NCBI GenBank assembly: GCA_947632155.1
Contig: CANROF010000013.1
Span: forward strand, 1-48,765
DNA from: an uncultured Oscillospiraceae bacterium
GTDB taxonomy: Bacteria; Bacillota; Clostridia; Oscillospirales; Oscillospiraceae
DNA length: 48,765 bases
Direction of reading: 5' to 3'
Part shown: piece after piece, positions 22,336-30,090 of the stretch
Numbering within the stretch: position 1 is the first letter of the stretch
Layout: each line of letters starts with the position of its first letter
Position numbers and translations under genes: made by a program
The notes under the pieces: generated by a model
The model's input: only the letters and a program-made list of their open reading frames with translations
Database searches by the model: none
Told to the model about the DNA's origin: nothing

Positions 22336-24450
22336 ATGGATAAATTTATAAAAACCTCCCGGGTCATAGCCCTGGGGCTGGCGCTGGCGGTGATCGTCGG
22401 GATATACGGCCTGACGCTCTACCGCATACAGGCCATCGACACCGAGGCCATCCTTGAGGACACCGGCGGCAGCGTCGCGGCCACCACCTACGCCGTCCAC
22501 GCCGCCCGGGGATCCCTGCTGGACCGCAACGGCGTGCTCCTGAGCTCCGATCGGACCATCTACGACATACGCATCTCCCGCCAGCAGCTTTTGCAGCAGC
22601 CGGACCGGAACACCATCTTGCTCAACCTCATCCGCGCCGCCAACCGGTTCGGCGTGGAGTACACCGACAACTTCCCCGTGACCATGGCCGCGCCCTTTGA
22701 GTACCTGGTGAACATGAGCTCCACCCAGCGCTCCCGGATGCGCAGCTACTTTGAGTATTTCACCGAGAGCCTCCACGTCGCCGACCCCGACGACCCCGGC
22801 ATCACCGCCACGCAGCTCATCTCCTGGATGCGCGAGCACTACGGCATCGACTACACCGTCACCGCCGAGGACGCCCGGAAGATCATCGGCGTGCGCTTCG
22901 AGCTGGAGATCGGCGCCATTTTAGGCGCCAACGACTACGTTTTCGCCACCGACGTGTCCCAGGAGTTCGTGAGCTACATCTCCGAGCTGAGCCTGGCCTC
23001 CGTCACCATCGAGACGCGCTCCACCCGGGTCTACCACACCGACTACGCGGCGCACCTCCTGGGCTACGTGGGCGCCATGACCGAGGCCCAGTACGAAAAC
23101 AAATACAAGGACCTGGGCTACCCCTTAAACGCCCTGGTGGGCCGGGACGGCGCGGAACAGGCGTTTGAGGAATATCTTCACGGCACCGACGGTTCCGTCA
23201 CCATCTACACCGACGAGACGGGCGCCGTGGTGAACAAGGTGGTGAATTCCGAGGCCAAGGCCGGCAGCAACGTCTACCTCACCGTGGACATCGGCCTCCA
23301 GAAGGTGGCCGAGGACGCCCTGGCCTCCACCATCGGCCAGCTCAATCGCGACCGGACGGAGGAGTACGAGAAGGCCCTGGCCCAGGGCAAGGACGTAAAG
23401 GAGCCGGAGATGGCCAGCGGCGGCGGCGTTGTGGCGGTGGATGTACGCACCGGGGAGGTCCTGGCCCTGGCCAGCTACCCCACCTTCAAGCTGTCCACCT
23501 TCTATGAGGACTTCGACGCCCTGAACTCCGACCCCGCCAGCCCCATGCTCAACCGCGCCACCTACGGCAACTACAACCCCGGCTCCACCTTCAAGATGGT
23601 GACGGCCCTGGCGGCCCTGCGCAGCGGCACCATCTCCCGCTGGACCACCATCCGGGACCAGAGCGTCTACATGGCCTACGCCCAGCAGAACTTCACGCCC
23701 ACCTGCTGGATCTACCCGGGCAGCCACGGGACGCTGGACGTGGTGGGGGCGCTGGAGCAGTCGTGCAACTACTTCTTCTACACCGTGGCGGACGAGATGG
23801 GCATCAGCAGCATCTCCGAGGCCGCGGAGCTCTTCGGCTTCGGCCAGCACACGGGCATCGAGATCGGCGACGACATGGGCACCGTGGCGTCCGTTGAGTC
23901 CAAGCGCCGGCTCCTGAATGAGAGCTGGTGGAACGCCGACACGCTGCTGGCCTGCATCGGCCAGGGCCTCAACCTCTTCACCCCCGTCCAGATGGCAAAC
24001 TACGTGGCCACCATCGCCGCCGACGGCGTCCGCCACAACCTCACCTGCCTCCACAGCGTGGCAAGCTTCGACTATTCCGACGTCCTGCTCAGGCGCGAGC
24101 CCCGGATAGCCGGCGTCATCGACGACCCGGAGGGGTACCTGGAGATCCTGCAGGAGGGTATGCGGGCCGTGGCCAAGACCGGAACGGCCGCCTCGGCTCT
24201 GGCGGACTACCCCATTCCCGTGGCCGCCAAGACCGGCACGGTCCAATTGGACTCCTCGTCCATAAACGACGGCATCTTTGTCTGCTACGCCCCCGCCGAC
24301 GACCCGCAGATCGCCATAGCCGTGGTGGTGCAGAAGGGCGGCTCCGGCTCGCGCCTCATCACCATCGCCCGGGATCTCCTGGATTACTGGTTCCAGGGCA
24401 CAGACGACTGGGGCTCCGGGATCGTGCAGGACAATTCACTGGTTAGATAA
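22336..24450 (+). CDS. mrdA: Penicillin-binding protein 2 (elongation transpeptidase)
   Basis: 704 residues: one membrane span (about 12-30), a PBP dimerisation domain beginning ARGSLLDRNGVLL, and a class B transpeptidase domain. Catalytic motifs are S417-T-F-K420, S476-C-N478 and K632-T-G-T. A second, perfect KTGT stands 18 residues earlier (K614). It cross-links peptidoglycan on the outer face of the membrane during side-wall growth. Order mreC-mreD-pbp2 and a 6-nt gap to mreD indicate one operon. No rodA is present nearby. Confidence 0.93.
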   Translation: MDKFIKTSRVIALGLALAVIVGIYGLTLYRIQAIDTEAILEDTGGSVAATTYAVHAARGSLLDRNGVLLSSDRTIYDIRISRQQLLQQPDRNTILLNLIRAANRFGVEYTDNFPVTMAAPFEYLVNMSSTQRSRMRSYFEYFTESLHVADPDDPGITATQLISWMREHYGIDYTVTAEDARKIIGVRFELEIGAILGANDYVFATDVSQEFVSYISELSLASVTIETRSTRVYHTDYAAHLLGYVGAMTEAQYENKYKDLGYPLNALVGRDGAEQAFEEYLHGTDGSVTIYTDETGAVVNKVVNSEAKAGSNVYLTVDIGLQKVAEDALASTIGQLNRDRTEEYEKALAQGKDVKEPEMASGGGVVAVDVRTGEVLALASYPTFKLSTFYEDFDALNSDPASPMLNRATYGNYNPGSTFKMVTALAALRSGTISRWTTIRDQSVYMAYAQQNFTPTCWIYPGSHGTLDVVGALEQSCNYFFYTVADEMGISSISEAAELFGFGQHTGIEIGDDMGTVASVESKRRLLNESWWNADTLLACIGQGLNLFTPVQMANYVATIAADGVRHNLTCLHSVASFDYSDVLLRREPRIAGVIDDPEGYLEILQEGMRAVAKTGTAASALADYPIPVAAKTGTVQLDSSSINDGIFVCYAPADDPQIAIAVVVQKGGSGSRLITIARDLLDYWFQGTDDWGSGIVQDNSLVR

Positions 24451-24519
24451 TTTTTCCAATAGTAATTAATGCCTTGTTTCCCGTCGTTTTGACCACCATA
24501 TATTGTGTTTTGGGGCATG

Positions 24520-24544
24520 AATATATTCAGAATGTGAATATATT
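24520..24544. promoter_or_regulatory. Inverted repeat upstream of the minD-like gene
   Basis: AATATATTCA-GAATG-TGAATATATT is a perfect 10-bp inverted repeat with a 5-nt spacer, ending 15 nt before the -35 box at 24560. Its position and symmetry suit an operator. The half-sites resemble ARG boxes (TGAAT..ATTCA), but the spacing is not the standard one. Confidence 0.45.
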
Positions 24545-24559
24545 TGTTTTTCGAATCCC

Positions 24560-24588
24560 TTGCAAAGTTGAAAGCTCTCATATATAAT
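24560..24588 (+). promoter_or_regulatory. Promoter of the minD-like gene
   Basis: TTGCAA (24560-24565), 17 bp, TATAAT (24583-24588). The predicted start point is only about 10 nt before the ATG, so the leader consists of little more than the GGGGGT ribosome site. Confidence 0.65.
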
Positions 24589-24605
24589 GTTATTTGGGGG
24601 TATTT

Positions 24606-25343
24606 ATGGGCATTTCTATTTTGGTGACCTCCGGCAAGGGCGGCACGGGCAAGACCACCTGCTGCGCGGCTCTGGCCTCACATTTGGCGGCCCTGGGCCG
24701 CAGGACGCTCTGCGTGGACTGCGACGCGGCGCTCAGGAATCTGGACCTGGTGCTGGGCCTGTCCGACGGGGTCCTCTGGGACTTTACGGACGTCATATCC
24801 GGCAGGACCGACACGGCGGGGGCCGTCACGGCCCACCCGAAGATTCCCGGTCTTTGGTTCCTCTCCGCTCCCACGGACCTCACGTCCGATGCCGACGCGG
24901 CGGGCTTTGCGCGGCTTTTGGGGGAGCTTCGGGAGGAATATGACTACGTCCTTTTGGACTGCCCCGCCGGCATCGGCAGCGGCTTTCGCATGGCGGCCTC
25001 CGGCGCGGACATGGCGATCGTGGTCACCACGGGGGACCTCACCAGCCTCCGGGACGGCCAGCGTACTGCCTCGGAGCTGCGGGCCATGGGGCTTGAGGAG
25101 CTGCGGCTCCTCGTAAACCGCGTCTACCCCCGGGCATACCGGCGGGTGCGCCGGAACATCGACGAGATCATCGACACCGTGGGCGCCCGGCTCATCGGCG
25201 TCATCAGCGAGGACCGGCGCGTCTCCGAGGCCGGGAATCTGGAGATACCCCTGAAGCTCTATAAGGCCCGGCGCGTAAACCGCCAGTTTGCCCGCGTGGC
25301 CCGGCGCGTCACCGGCCAGCGCGTGGCGCTGGGGAAAATTTGA
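24606..25343 (+). CDS. MinD/ParA-family ATPase, probable septum-site protein MinD
   Basis: 245 residues from the ATG at 24606 (GGGGGT 5 nt upstream); an in-frame TTG at 24594 is less likely. A deviant Walker A, GKGGTGKTT (10-18), DCDAALRNLDLVLGL (switch I) and LLDCPAGIG (Walker B) mark it as MinD-like; VNRVYP is in the expected place after the Walker B strand. MinD sits on the membrane and activates MinC to block polar division. The C-terminus (RQFARVARRVTGQRV) could be an amphipathic helix. It sits where minCD lies in many Clostridia, after mre-pbp2 and before mgsA, but minC and minE are absent. Confidence 0.8.
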   Translation: MGISILVTSGKGGTGKTTCCAALASHLAALGRRTLCVDCDAALRNLDLVLGLSDGVLWDFTDVISGRTDTAGAVTAHPKIPGLWFLSAPTDLTSDADAAGFARLLGELREEYDYVLLDCPAGIGSGFRMAASGADMAIVVTTGDLTSLRDGQRTASELRAMGLEELRLLVNRVYPRAYRRVRRNIDEIIDTVGARLIGVISEDRRVSEAGNLEIPLKLYKARRVNRQFARVARRVTGQRVALGKI

Positions 25344-25397
25344 TACTTGAATTATAAAAGAGCCAATCTTTTCATCTATAAGAAAGAGGTGACCGGA

Positions 25398-25799
25398 ATG
25401 AACATCGCTTTGATGGCTCATGACAGGAAAAAGGAACTGATGGTGCAGTTTTGCATCGCGTACTGCGGAATACTGTCCGCCCACTCCATATGCGCCACCT
25501 ACACCACCGGCAGACTTGTGAAAGAGGCCACAGGTCTGCCCATCGACCTGTACCTCTCCTGCGACCAGGGCGGCGACCAGCAGATGGCGGCCCGGCTTGC
25601 CTACAACGAGCTGGATCTGGTCCTCTTTTTCGACGACCCCACCGACCCCAAGGGGATGGCCGCCACCAACAAGATTGGACGGCTCTGCGACCAGCAGAAC
25701 GTCCCCTTTGCCACCAACGTCGCCACCGCCGAGGTCCTCATCCGGGGCCTCAAGGACGGGATGCTGGACTGGCGCGACATCGTAAACCCCAAAAAATAA
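25398..25799 (+). CDS. mgsA: Methylglyoxal synthase-like protein with altered active-site loops
   Basis: 133 residues from the ATG at 25398, which follows AAAGAGGTGA. It aligns along its whole length with MgsA: MNIALMAHDRKK (H8 and D9), TTGRLVKEATGL, GGDQQ with the catalytic Asp at 60, and ATNVATAEVLI. MgsA turns dihydroxyacetone phosphate into methylglyoxal plus phosphate. Two family segments are changed: the SGPLGGDQ loop reads SCDQGGDQ, and the PHxPDV loop that carries the His and Asp equivalent to E. coli H98 and D101 reads KGMAATNK. So it may be weak, differently regulated or changed in substrate. Its place after minD is the usual one in Clostridia. Confidence 0.8.
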   Translation: MNIALMAHDRKKELMVQFCIAYCGILSAHSICATYTTGRLVKEATGLPIDLYLSCDQGGDQQMAARLAYNELDLVLFFDDPTDPKGMAATNKIGRLCDQQNVPFATNVATAEVLIRGLKDGMLDWRDIVNPKK

Positions 25800-25835
25800 A
25801 GGTGCCCCGGGCGTCTTTGACCCATGCCATAAACT

Positions 25836-25864
25836 GCCCCCGCTCCACCGGCGGGGGCTTTCTT
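25836..25864 (+). terminator. Terminator after mgsA
   Basis: GCCCCCGC-tccaccg-GCGGGGGC followed by TTTCTT, 37 nt after the mgsA stop. Confidence 0.85.
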
Positions 25865-25895
25865 ACGCAAAAGATGTATGAATTAAGGAGTTTAT

Positions 25896-27251
25896 ATGGA
25901 ACGCGTTAAACCTCACACGCTCTCCGGATTTATGGAGCTGCTGCCGAAAAAACAGGTGCTGATGGACAAGATAACGGCGACGGCGGAGCGCGTCTACTCC
26001 CTCTACGGCTTCACGCGCCTGGACACGCCGCTTATCGAGAGCTCCGAGGTGCTTTTGGCCAAGGGCGGCGGCGAGACGGAGAAGCAGATATACCGCTTCA
26101 CCAAGGGGGACACGGACCTGTCCCTCCGGTTCGACCTCACCGTGCCCCTGGCAAAATACGTGGCGATGAACTATTCCGAGCTCTCCTTCCCTTTCCGCCG
26201 GTATCAGATCGGCAAGGTCTACCGGGGCGAGCGGGCGCAGCGGGGGCGCTTCCGGGAGTTTTATCAGGCGGACATCGACGTCATCGGCGACGGCGCCCTC
26301 GATATCATGAACGAGGCGGAGATACCGTCCATCATCTACCGGCTCTTCACGGAGCTGGGCCTTACCCGCTTTGTGATCCGCGTAAACAACAGGAAGGTGC
26401 TGACGGGCTTTTACGATATGCTGGGCCTCTCGGACTCCGCCGCGGACATCATGCGCGCGGTGGACAAGCTTGACAAGATAGGCCCCGGCAAGGTCCGCGC
26501 CATCCTCACCGGCGACGTGGGCGTCCCGGAGGAGCGGGCCGATGAGATTCTCGATTTCATATCCATACGGGGCTCAAATTCCCAGGTCCTCGCCGCCCTG
26601 GGGCGCTACGCCGGCAGGAACGAGCTGTTCGACCTGGGCCTTTCGGAGCTCTCCGCCGTGGCGGAGTACCTGGTGGCCTTCGGCGTCCCGGAGGACCACT
26701 TCGCCCTGGACCTCACCATCGCCCGGGGCCTGGACTATTATACCGGCACCGTGTACGAGACTACGCTCCTGGACCACCCGGAGGTGGGCTCCGTCTGCTC
26801 CGGCGGGCGGTACGACGACCTGGCGGGGTATTACACCGACAAAAAGCTGCCGGGGGTAGGCATATCCATCGGCCTTACGCGGCTTTTCTTCATCCTTGAC
26901 GACGTGGGGCTCCTCTCCGACCGCGTCCCCACCGCCCCGGCGGACGTGCTCGTTCTGCCCATGACGGAGGACCGCTCCGCCGCGGTGGGCCTTGCCACGG
27001 CCCTGCGGGCCGCCGGGATACGGGCCCAGATCTACGCGGAGCCCAAAAAATTCAAGGCCAAAATGAGCTACGCCAACCGCCTGGGCGTCCCCTTCGCCGC
27101 CCTTTTGGGCGAGGACGAGATCGCCTCCGGCCGGGTGTCGCTGAAGGACATGCGCACGGGCCAACAGACGCTGATGACCGCGGAGGAGGCCGTGGAGGCC
27201 GTCCGCGGGGCCCTTTGGTCCTCCGCCGGCGAGAGGCCCGTCCGGGAGTGA
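25896..27251 (+). CDS. hisS: Histidyl-tRNA synthetase
   Basis: 451 residues. Class II motifs and histidine-binding segments are clear: RFDLTVPLAKYVA, the motif 2 region YQIGKVYRGERAQRGRF, DIDVIG, the HisA box ARGLDYYTGTVYE, GGRYDDL and GVGISIGLTRL; a C-terminal anticodon-binding domain follows (ADVLVLPMTEDRS onward). This separates it from HisZ, which lacks intact histidine-activation motifs and usually the C-terminal domain. It charges tRNA-His. The ATG has AAGGAG 8 nt upstream. It is followed by a small unknown gene and aspS, the usual clostridial pair. No T-box leader is visible upstream. Confidence 0.93.
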   Translation: MERVKPHTLSGFMELLPKKQVLMDKITATAERVYSLYGFTRLDTPLIESSEVLLAKGGGETEKQIYRFTKGDTDLSLRFDLTVPLAKYVAMNYSELSFPFRRYQIGKVYRGERAQRGRFREFYQADIDVIGDGALDIMNEAEIPSIIYRLFTELGLTRFVIRVNNRKVLTGFYDMLGLSDSAADIMRAVDKLDKIGPGKVRAILTGDVGVPEERADEILDFISIRGSNSQVLAALGRYAGRNELFDLGLSELSAVAEYLVAFGVPEDHFALDLTIARGLDYYTGTVYETTLLDHPEVGSVCSGGRYDDLAGYYTDKKLPGVGISIGLTRLFFILDDVGLLSDRVPTAPADVLVLPMTEDRSAAVGLATALRAAGIRAQIYAEPKKFKAKMSYANRLGVPFAALLGEDEIASGRVSLKDMRTGQQTLMTAEEAVEAVRGALWSSAGERPVRE

Positions 27252-27279
27252 CCGCCTTTTATGCTGGGAGGGAGCGAAA

Positions 27280-27768
27280 ATGTCCCTGAAAAGCCTGCTG
27301 ACCGTGGCCGCGATACTCCTTATAGCGGTGCTGACGGTGGGGCTGGTCATCTGCCGGCCCATGGGCCCGGAGAATTACGCCTCCGGCGTGTTCAACTTCG
27401 AGGCCGTCACCGAGGTCCGCGCCGCCGCCTGGGACGCCGGCCTCGACCAAAACCCCTCCGTTTTCACCTTAGAAGCGGAGGACCCCGGCATCGAGGCGCT
27501 TATCAAGCTCACGGACGGCCGGGGCTTCGGCCGGGCGCCGGGGTCGCTTTTCTCCGAGCCGGAGCCGGATTATGAGGAAAAAAGCCACTGTTGGATGGCG
27601 GTCTTCACCTGCGCCGTCTCAAACAGCCGCCTGATGGTATCCTACGACGGCGGCGTGCTGCGCCTCACCGGCAGCGAGACTGTCACCGTCACCGCCCAGG
27701 ATAAATCGGAGTGGGCGGAGCGGATGTACACGCTCATACTGTCCCTCTACCCCGCCGCGGAGGACTGA
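27280..27768 (+). CDS. Unknown membrane-anchored protein between hisS and aspS
   Basis: 162 residues with a hydrophobic segment at about 5-25 followed by a polar, presumably exported domain with no family I recognise. The charged N-terminus is short (MSLK), so the segment may be a signal anchor; there is no lipobox Cys in the right place (C25 is followed by RPMG). The exported part has acidic and aromatic residues and strand-like stretches near its end (GGVLRLTGSETVTVTAQD). A GGAGGGAG ribosome site precedes the ATG. Function unknown. Confidence 0.7.
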   Translation: MSLKSLLTVAAILLIAVLTVGLVICRPMGPENYASGVFNFEAVTEVRAAAWDAGLDQNPSVFTLEAEDPGIEALIKLTDGRGFGRAPGSLFSEPEPDYEEKSHCWMAVFTCAVSNSRLMVSYDGGVLRLTGSETVTVTAQDKSEWAERMYTLILSLYPAAED

Positions 27769-27780
27769 CCGGGCGATCAA

Positions 27781-27814
27781 ATATAGAATATATAGAATAA
27801 TAGAATAGATATAT
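27781..27814 (+). repeat. Short AT-rich tandem repeat before aspS
   Basis: Two ATATAGAAT units in tandem and a third, shorter AATAGAAT form a run just ahead of the aspS ribosome site. It may contain a -10 element, but no convincing -35 is visible. Confidence 0.5.
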
Positions 27815-27826
27815 GGAGTGATAACT

Positions 27827-29602
27827 ATGGTCCAATCACGCACCCACAACTGCAACGAGCTCCGGGAGAGCGACATCGGGGAGCGCGTGCGTCTGGTGGG
27901 CTGGATGGAGAACGTCCGGTTCGTCAGCGGCAGCCTCGCGTTTCTCGTGCTCCGGGACTTCTACGGCACCACCCAGGTGGTCATCGAGGACGAGGCCCTT
28001 TTGGCCCAGGTGAAGTCCATCAACAAGGAGTCCACCATCGCCGTAAACGGCACCGTCCGGGAGCGCAGCAGCAAAAACCCCAACCTCCCCACCGGCGGCA
28101 TCGAGGTGGTCCCGGAGAGCATCGAGCTTCTCGGCCGCTGCCGCTACAACGAGCTGCCCTTCCAGATAAACCGCTCCAGGGAGGCCGACGAGTCCTTACG
28201 CCTCAAGTACCGGTATCTGGACCTCCGCAACCCCGAGGTGAAAAAGAACATCGTTCTGCGCTCGAAGGTCGTCTCCGCCCTCCGGAACGCCATGACGGAG
28301 GAGGGCTTTTTGGAGATCACCACCCCCATCCTCACCGCCTCCAGCCCCGAGGGCGCCCGCGACTACCTGGTCCCCTCCCGCAAGCACCCGGGGAAGTTCT
28401 ACGCCCTGCCCCAGGCCCCCCAGCAGTTCAAGCAGCTCCTCATGACCTCCGGCTTTGACCGGTACTTCCAGATCGCCCCCTGCTTCCGGGACGAGGACGC
28501 CCGGGGCGACCGCTCCCCCGGCGAATTTTACCAGCTCGACATGGAGATGGCCTTCGCCGATCAGGACGACGTATTCGCGGTCTTGGAGCGCGTCCTGCCC
28601 CCCATCTTCGCCAAATACGGCGCCTATGACCGGGCCAGCGAGGCCCCCTTCGTCCGCATCCCCTACCTTGAGGCCATGGACAGGTATGGCTCGGACAAGC
28701 CGGACCTGCGCATCGACCTTACGCTTCAGGACGCCACCGCCGTCCTTGGCGCCTGCGGCTTCGGGCCCTTTGAGGGCAAGACCGTCAAGGCCGTCGTCGT
28801 CACGGGCTTTGAGGCCACCCGGAAGCAGATAGACCGGCTCTGCGCCGACGTGGAGGTCCAGGCCGGCGAGAAGGCGTACTGGTTCCGTCTGGACGAGGGC
28901 TCAAACGTCGTCGGCGGCATCGCCAAATTCGTGGAGCCCGTGAAGGCCGCCGTCATCGACGCCCTGGGCCTCACCCCCGGGTGCTTCGTGGGCCTCACCG
29001 CCGGGGACCTGCTCACCGCCCAAAAGACCGCCGGCGTCCTGCGCAATAAGCTGGGCGCCCTGTGCCCGGCCCATATGGACCGGGACCAGTACGCCTTTTG
29101 CTGGATCGTGGACTTCCCCATGTACGAGATCGGCGAGGAGTCCGGGGAGCTTGAGTTCTGCCACAACCCCTTCTCCATGCCCAACGGGGGGCTGGAGATC
29201 CTGCAAAAGGCCGCCGCCGGCCAGGTGGACCCCCTGACCATCACCGCCTTCCAGTACGACCTTGTGTGCAACGGCGTGGAGCTCTCCTCCGGCGCGGTGC
29301 GCAACCACGACCCGGAGATCATGATCGAGGCCTTCAAGCTCGTGCGCCTGGGCGAGGACGACGTCAAGGCCAAGTTCCCCGCCATGTACAACGCCTTCTG
29401 CTACGGCGCGCCGCCCCACGCGGGCATCGCCCCCGGCGTGGACCGGATGGTGATGCTCCTCACCGGCGCCGAAACTATCCGGGAGGTCATCCCGTTCCCC
29501 ATGAACAAAAACGCCCAGGACGTGATGATGGGCGCCCCCGGCGAGGTGACGCCACAGCAGCTCCAGGAGCTCTCCATCGCCGTCACAGCCCGGGAAGAGT
29601 AA
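27827..29602 (+). CDS. aspS: Aspartyl-tRNA synthetase
   Basis: 591 residues, the bacterial length. An N-terminal OB-fold anticodon domain (VRLVGWMENVRFVSGSLAFLV), class II motif 2 (CFRDEDARGDRSPGEFYQLD), an inserted GAD domain in the middle and motif 3 (GIAPGVDRMVMLL) are visible. The ATG at 27827 was chosen because GGAGTGA lies 6 nt upstream; a GTG at 27818 is inside that ribosome site. It charges tRNA-Asp. Whether it also charges tRNA-Asn cannot be read from the sequence. Confidence 0.94.
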   Translation: MVQSRTHNCNELRESDIGERVRLVGWMENVRFVSGSLAFLVLRDFYGTTQVVIEDEALLAQVKSINKESTIAVNGTVRERSSKNPNLPTGGIEVVPESIELLGRCRYNELPFQINRSREADESLRLKYRYLDLRNPEVKKNIVLRSKVVSALRNAMTEEGFLEITTPILTASSPEGARDYLVPSRKHPGKFYALPQAPQQFKQLLMTSGFDRYFQIAPCFRDEDARGDRSPGEFYQLDMEMAFADQDDVFAVLERVLPPIFAKYGAYDRASEAPFVRIPYLEAMDRYGSDKPDLRIDLTLQDATAVLGACGFGPFEGKTVKAVVVTGFEATRKQIDRLCADVEVQAGEKAYWFRLDEGSNVVGGIAKFVEPVKAAVIDALGLTPGCFVGLTAGDLLTAQKTAGVLRNKLGALCPAHMDRDQYAFCWIVDFPMYEIGEESGELEFCHNPFSMPNGGLEILQKAAAGQVDPLTITAFQYDLVCNGVELSSGAVRNHDPEIMIEAFKLVRLGEDDVKAKFPAMYNAFCYGAPPHAGIAPGVDRMVMLLTGAETIREVIPFPMNKNAQDVMMGAPGEVTPQQLQELSIAVTAREE

Positions 29603-29624
29603 TACTAATATCCAAGCTCAATTT

Positions 29625-29656
29625 ATTCGCCGCGCTTTTGCGCGGCGAATTTTTTT
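29625..29656 (+). terminator. Terminator after aspS
   Basis: ATTCGCCGCGC-TTTT-GCGCGGCGAAT followed by a run of seven T, 23 nt after the aspS stop. Confidence 0.92.
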
Positions 29657-29742
29657 GGAAAGCCGCACGTCTTATTTCAACAGGATTCTCACGCGGTCCG
29701 TGGTAAGATATGGCAAAATCTTGGGATACGGAGGGGATTTTC

Positions 29743-30021
29743 GTGAAAGCGCTGGTGCGGGAACGGGAAAATAAGCTGACGGAGGGGCAGCTTTCGGAGC
29801 TCCGGAGGCTTCCGGCGGGGCGGCTGCGGGAGACGGCGGAGATCGAGATGGCGTATCTGGGCCTGCCGCCGGAGAGGGCCGGGGAATATGTGGACCGGGT
29901 GCTGCTCTCCGCCCTGCCGGAGGCGCTGCGGGAGGCCCTGGCGTCTCTCCCCGCCGCGGAAACCAGCGTGGAGGCCGCGGACAACGTTCTAAAGGTGACG
30001 TTGCGCCTGCCGATTGGGTAA
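29743..30021 (+). CDS. Small unknown protein
   Basis: 92 residues from a GTG at 29743, preferred because GGAGGGG lies 6-7 nt upstream; an ATG at 29710 has no ribosome site. The protein is rich in Leu, Arg and Glu and is probably helical (KALVRERENKLTEGQLSEL, then LPEALREALASLP), ending in an extended segment. I recognise no family. It stands alone between the aspS terminator and the promoter of the next gene. Confidence 0.55.
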   Translation: MKALVRERENKLTEGQLSELRRLPAGRLRETAEIEMAYLGLPPERAGEYVDRVLLSALPEALREALASLPAAETSVEAADNVLKVTLRLPIG

Positions 30022-30027
30022 AATTTC

Positions 30028-30055
30028 TTGCTTTTCCCGCGCAACCTGCTATAAT
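30028..30055 (+). promoter_or_regulatory. Promoter of the acyltransferase-like operon
   Basis: TTGCTT (30028-30033), 16 bp, TATAAT (30050-30055), about 35 nt before the ATG at 30091. Confidence 0.6.
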
Positions 30056-30090
30056 GTATAGATACAATCATCCCACTCACGGGGGCGCGT

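Noticed and set aside
25800-25895. T-box leader before hisS
   Set aside because: The gap holds only the mgsA terminator and a ribosome site; it is too short and has no T-box core.
25896-27251. HisZ (ATP phosphoribosyltransferase regulatory subunit) instead of HisS
   Set aside because: Intact motif 2, the ARGLDYYTGT box and a C-terminal anticodon-binding domain are present, and the neighbour is aspS rather than his genes.
27781-27814. ATATAGAAT run as a mobile-element end
   Set aside because: Only short direct repeats, no inverted partner and no duplication around it; more likely simple-sequence slippage.
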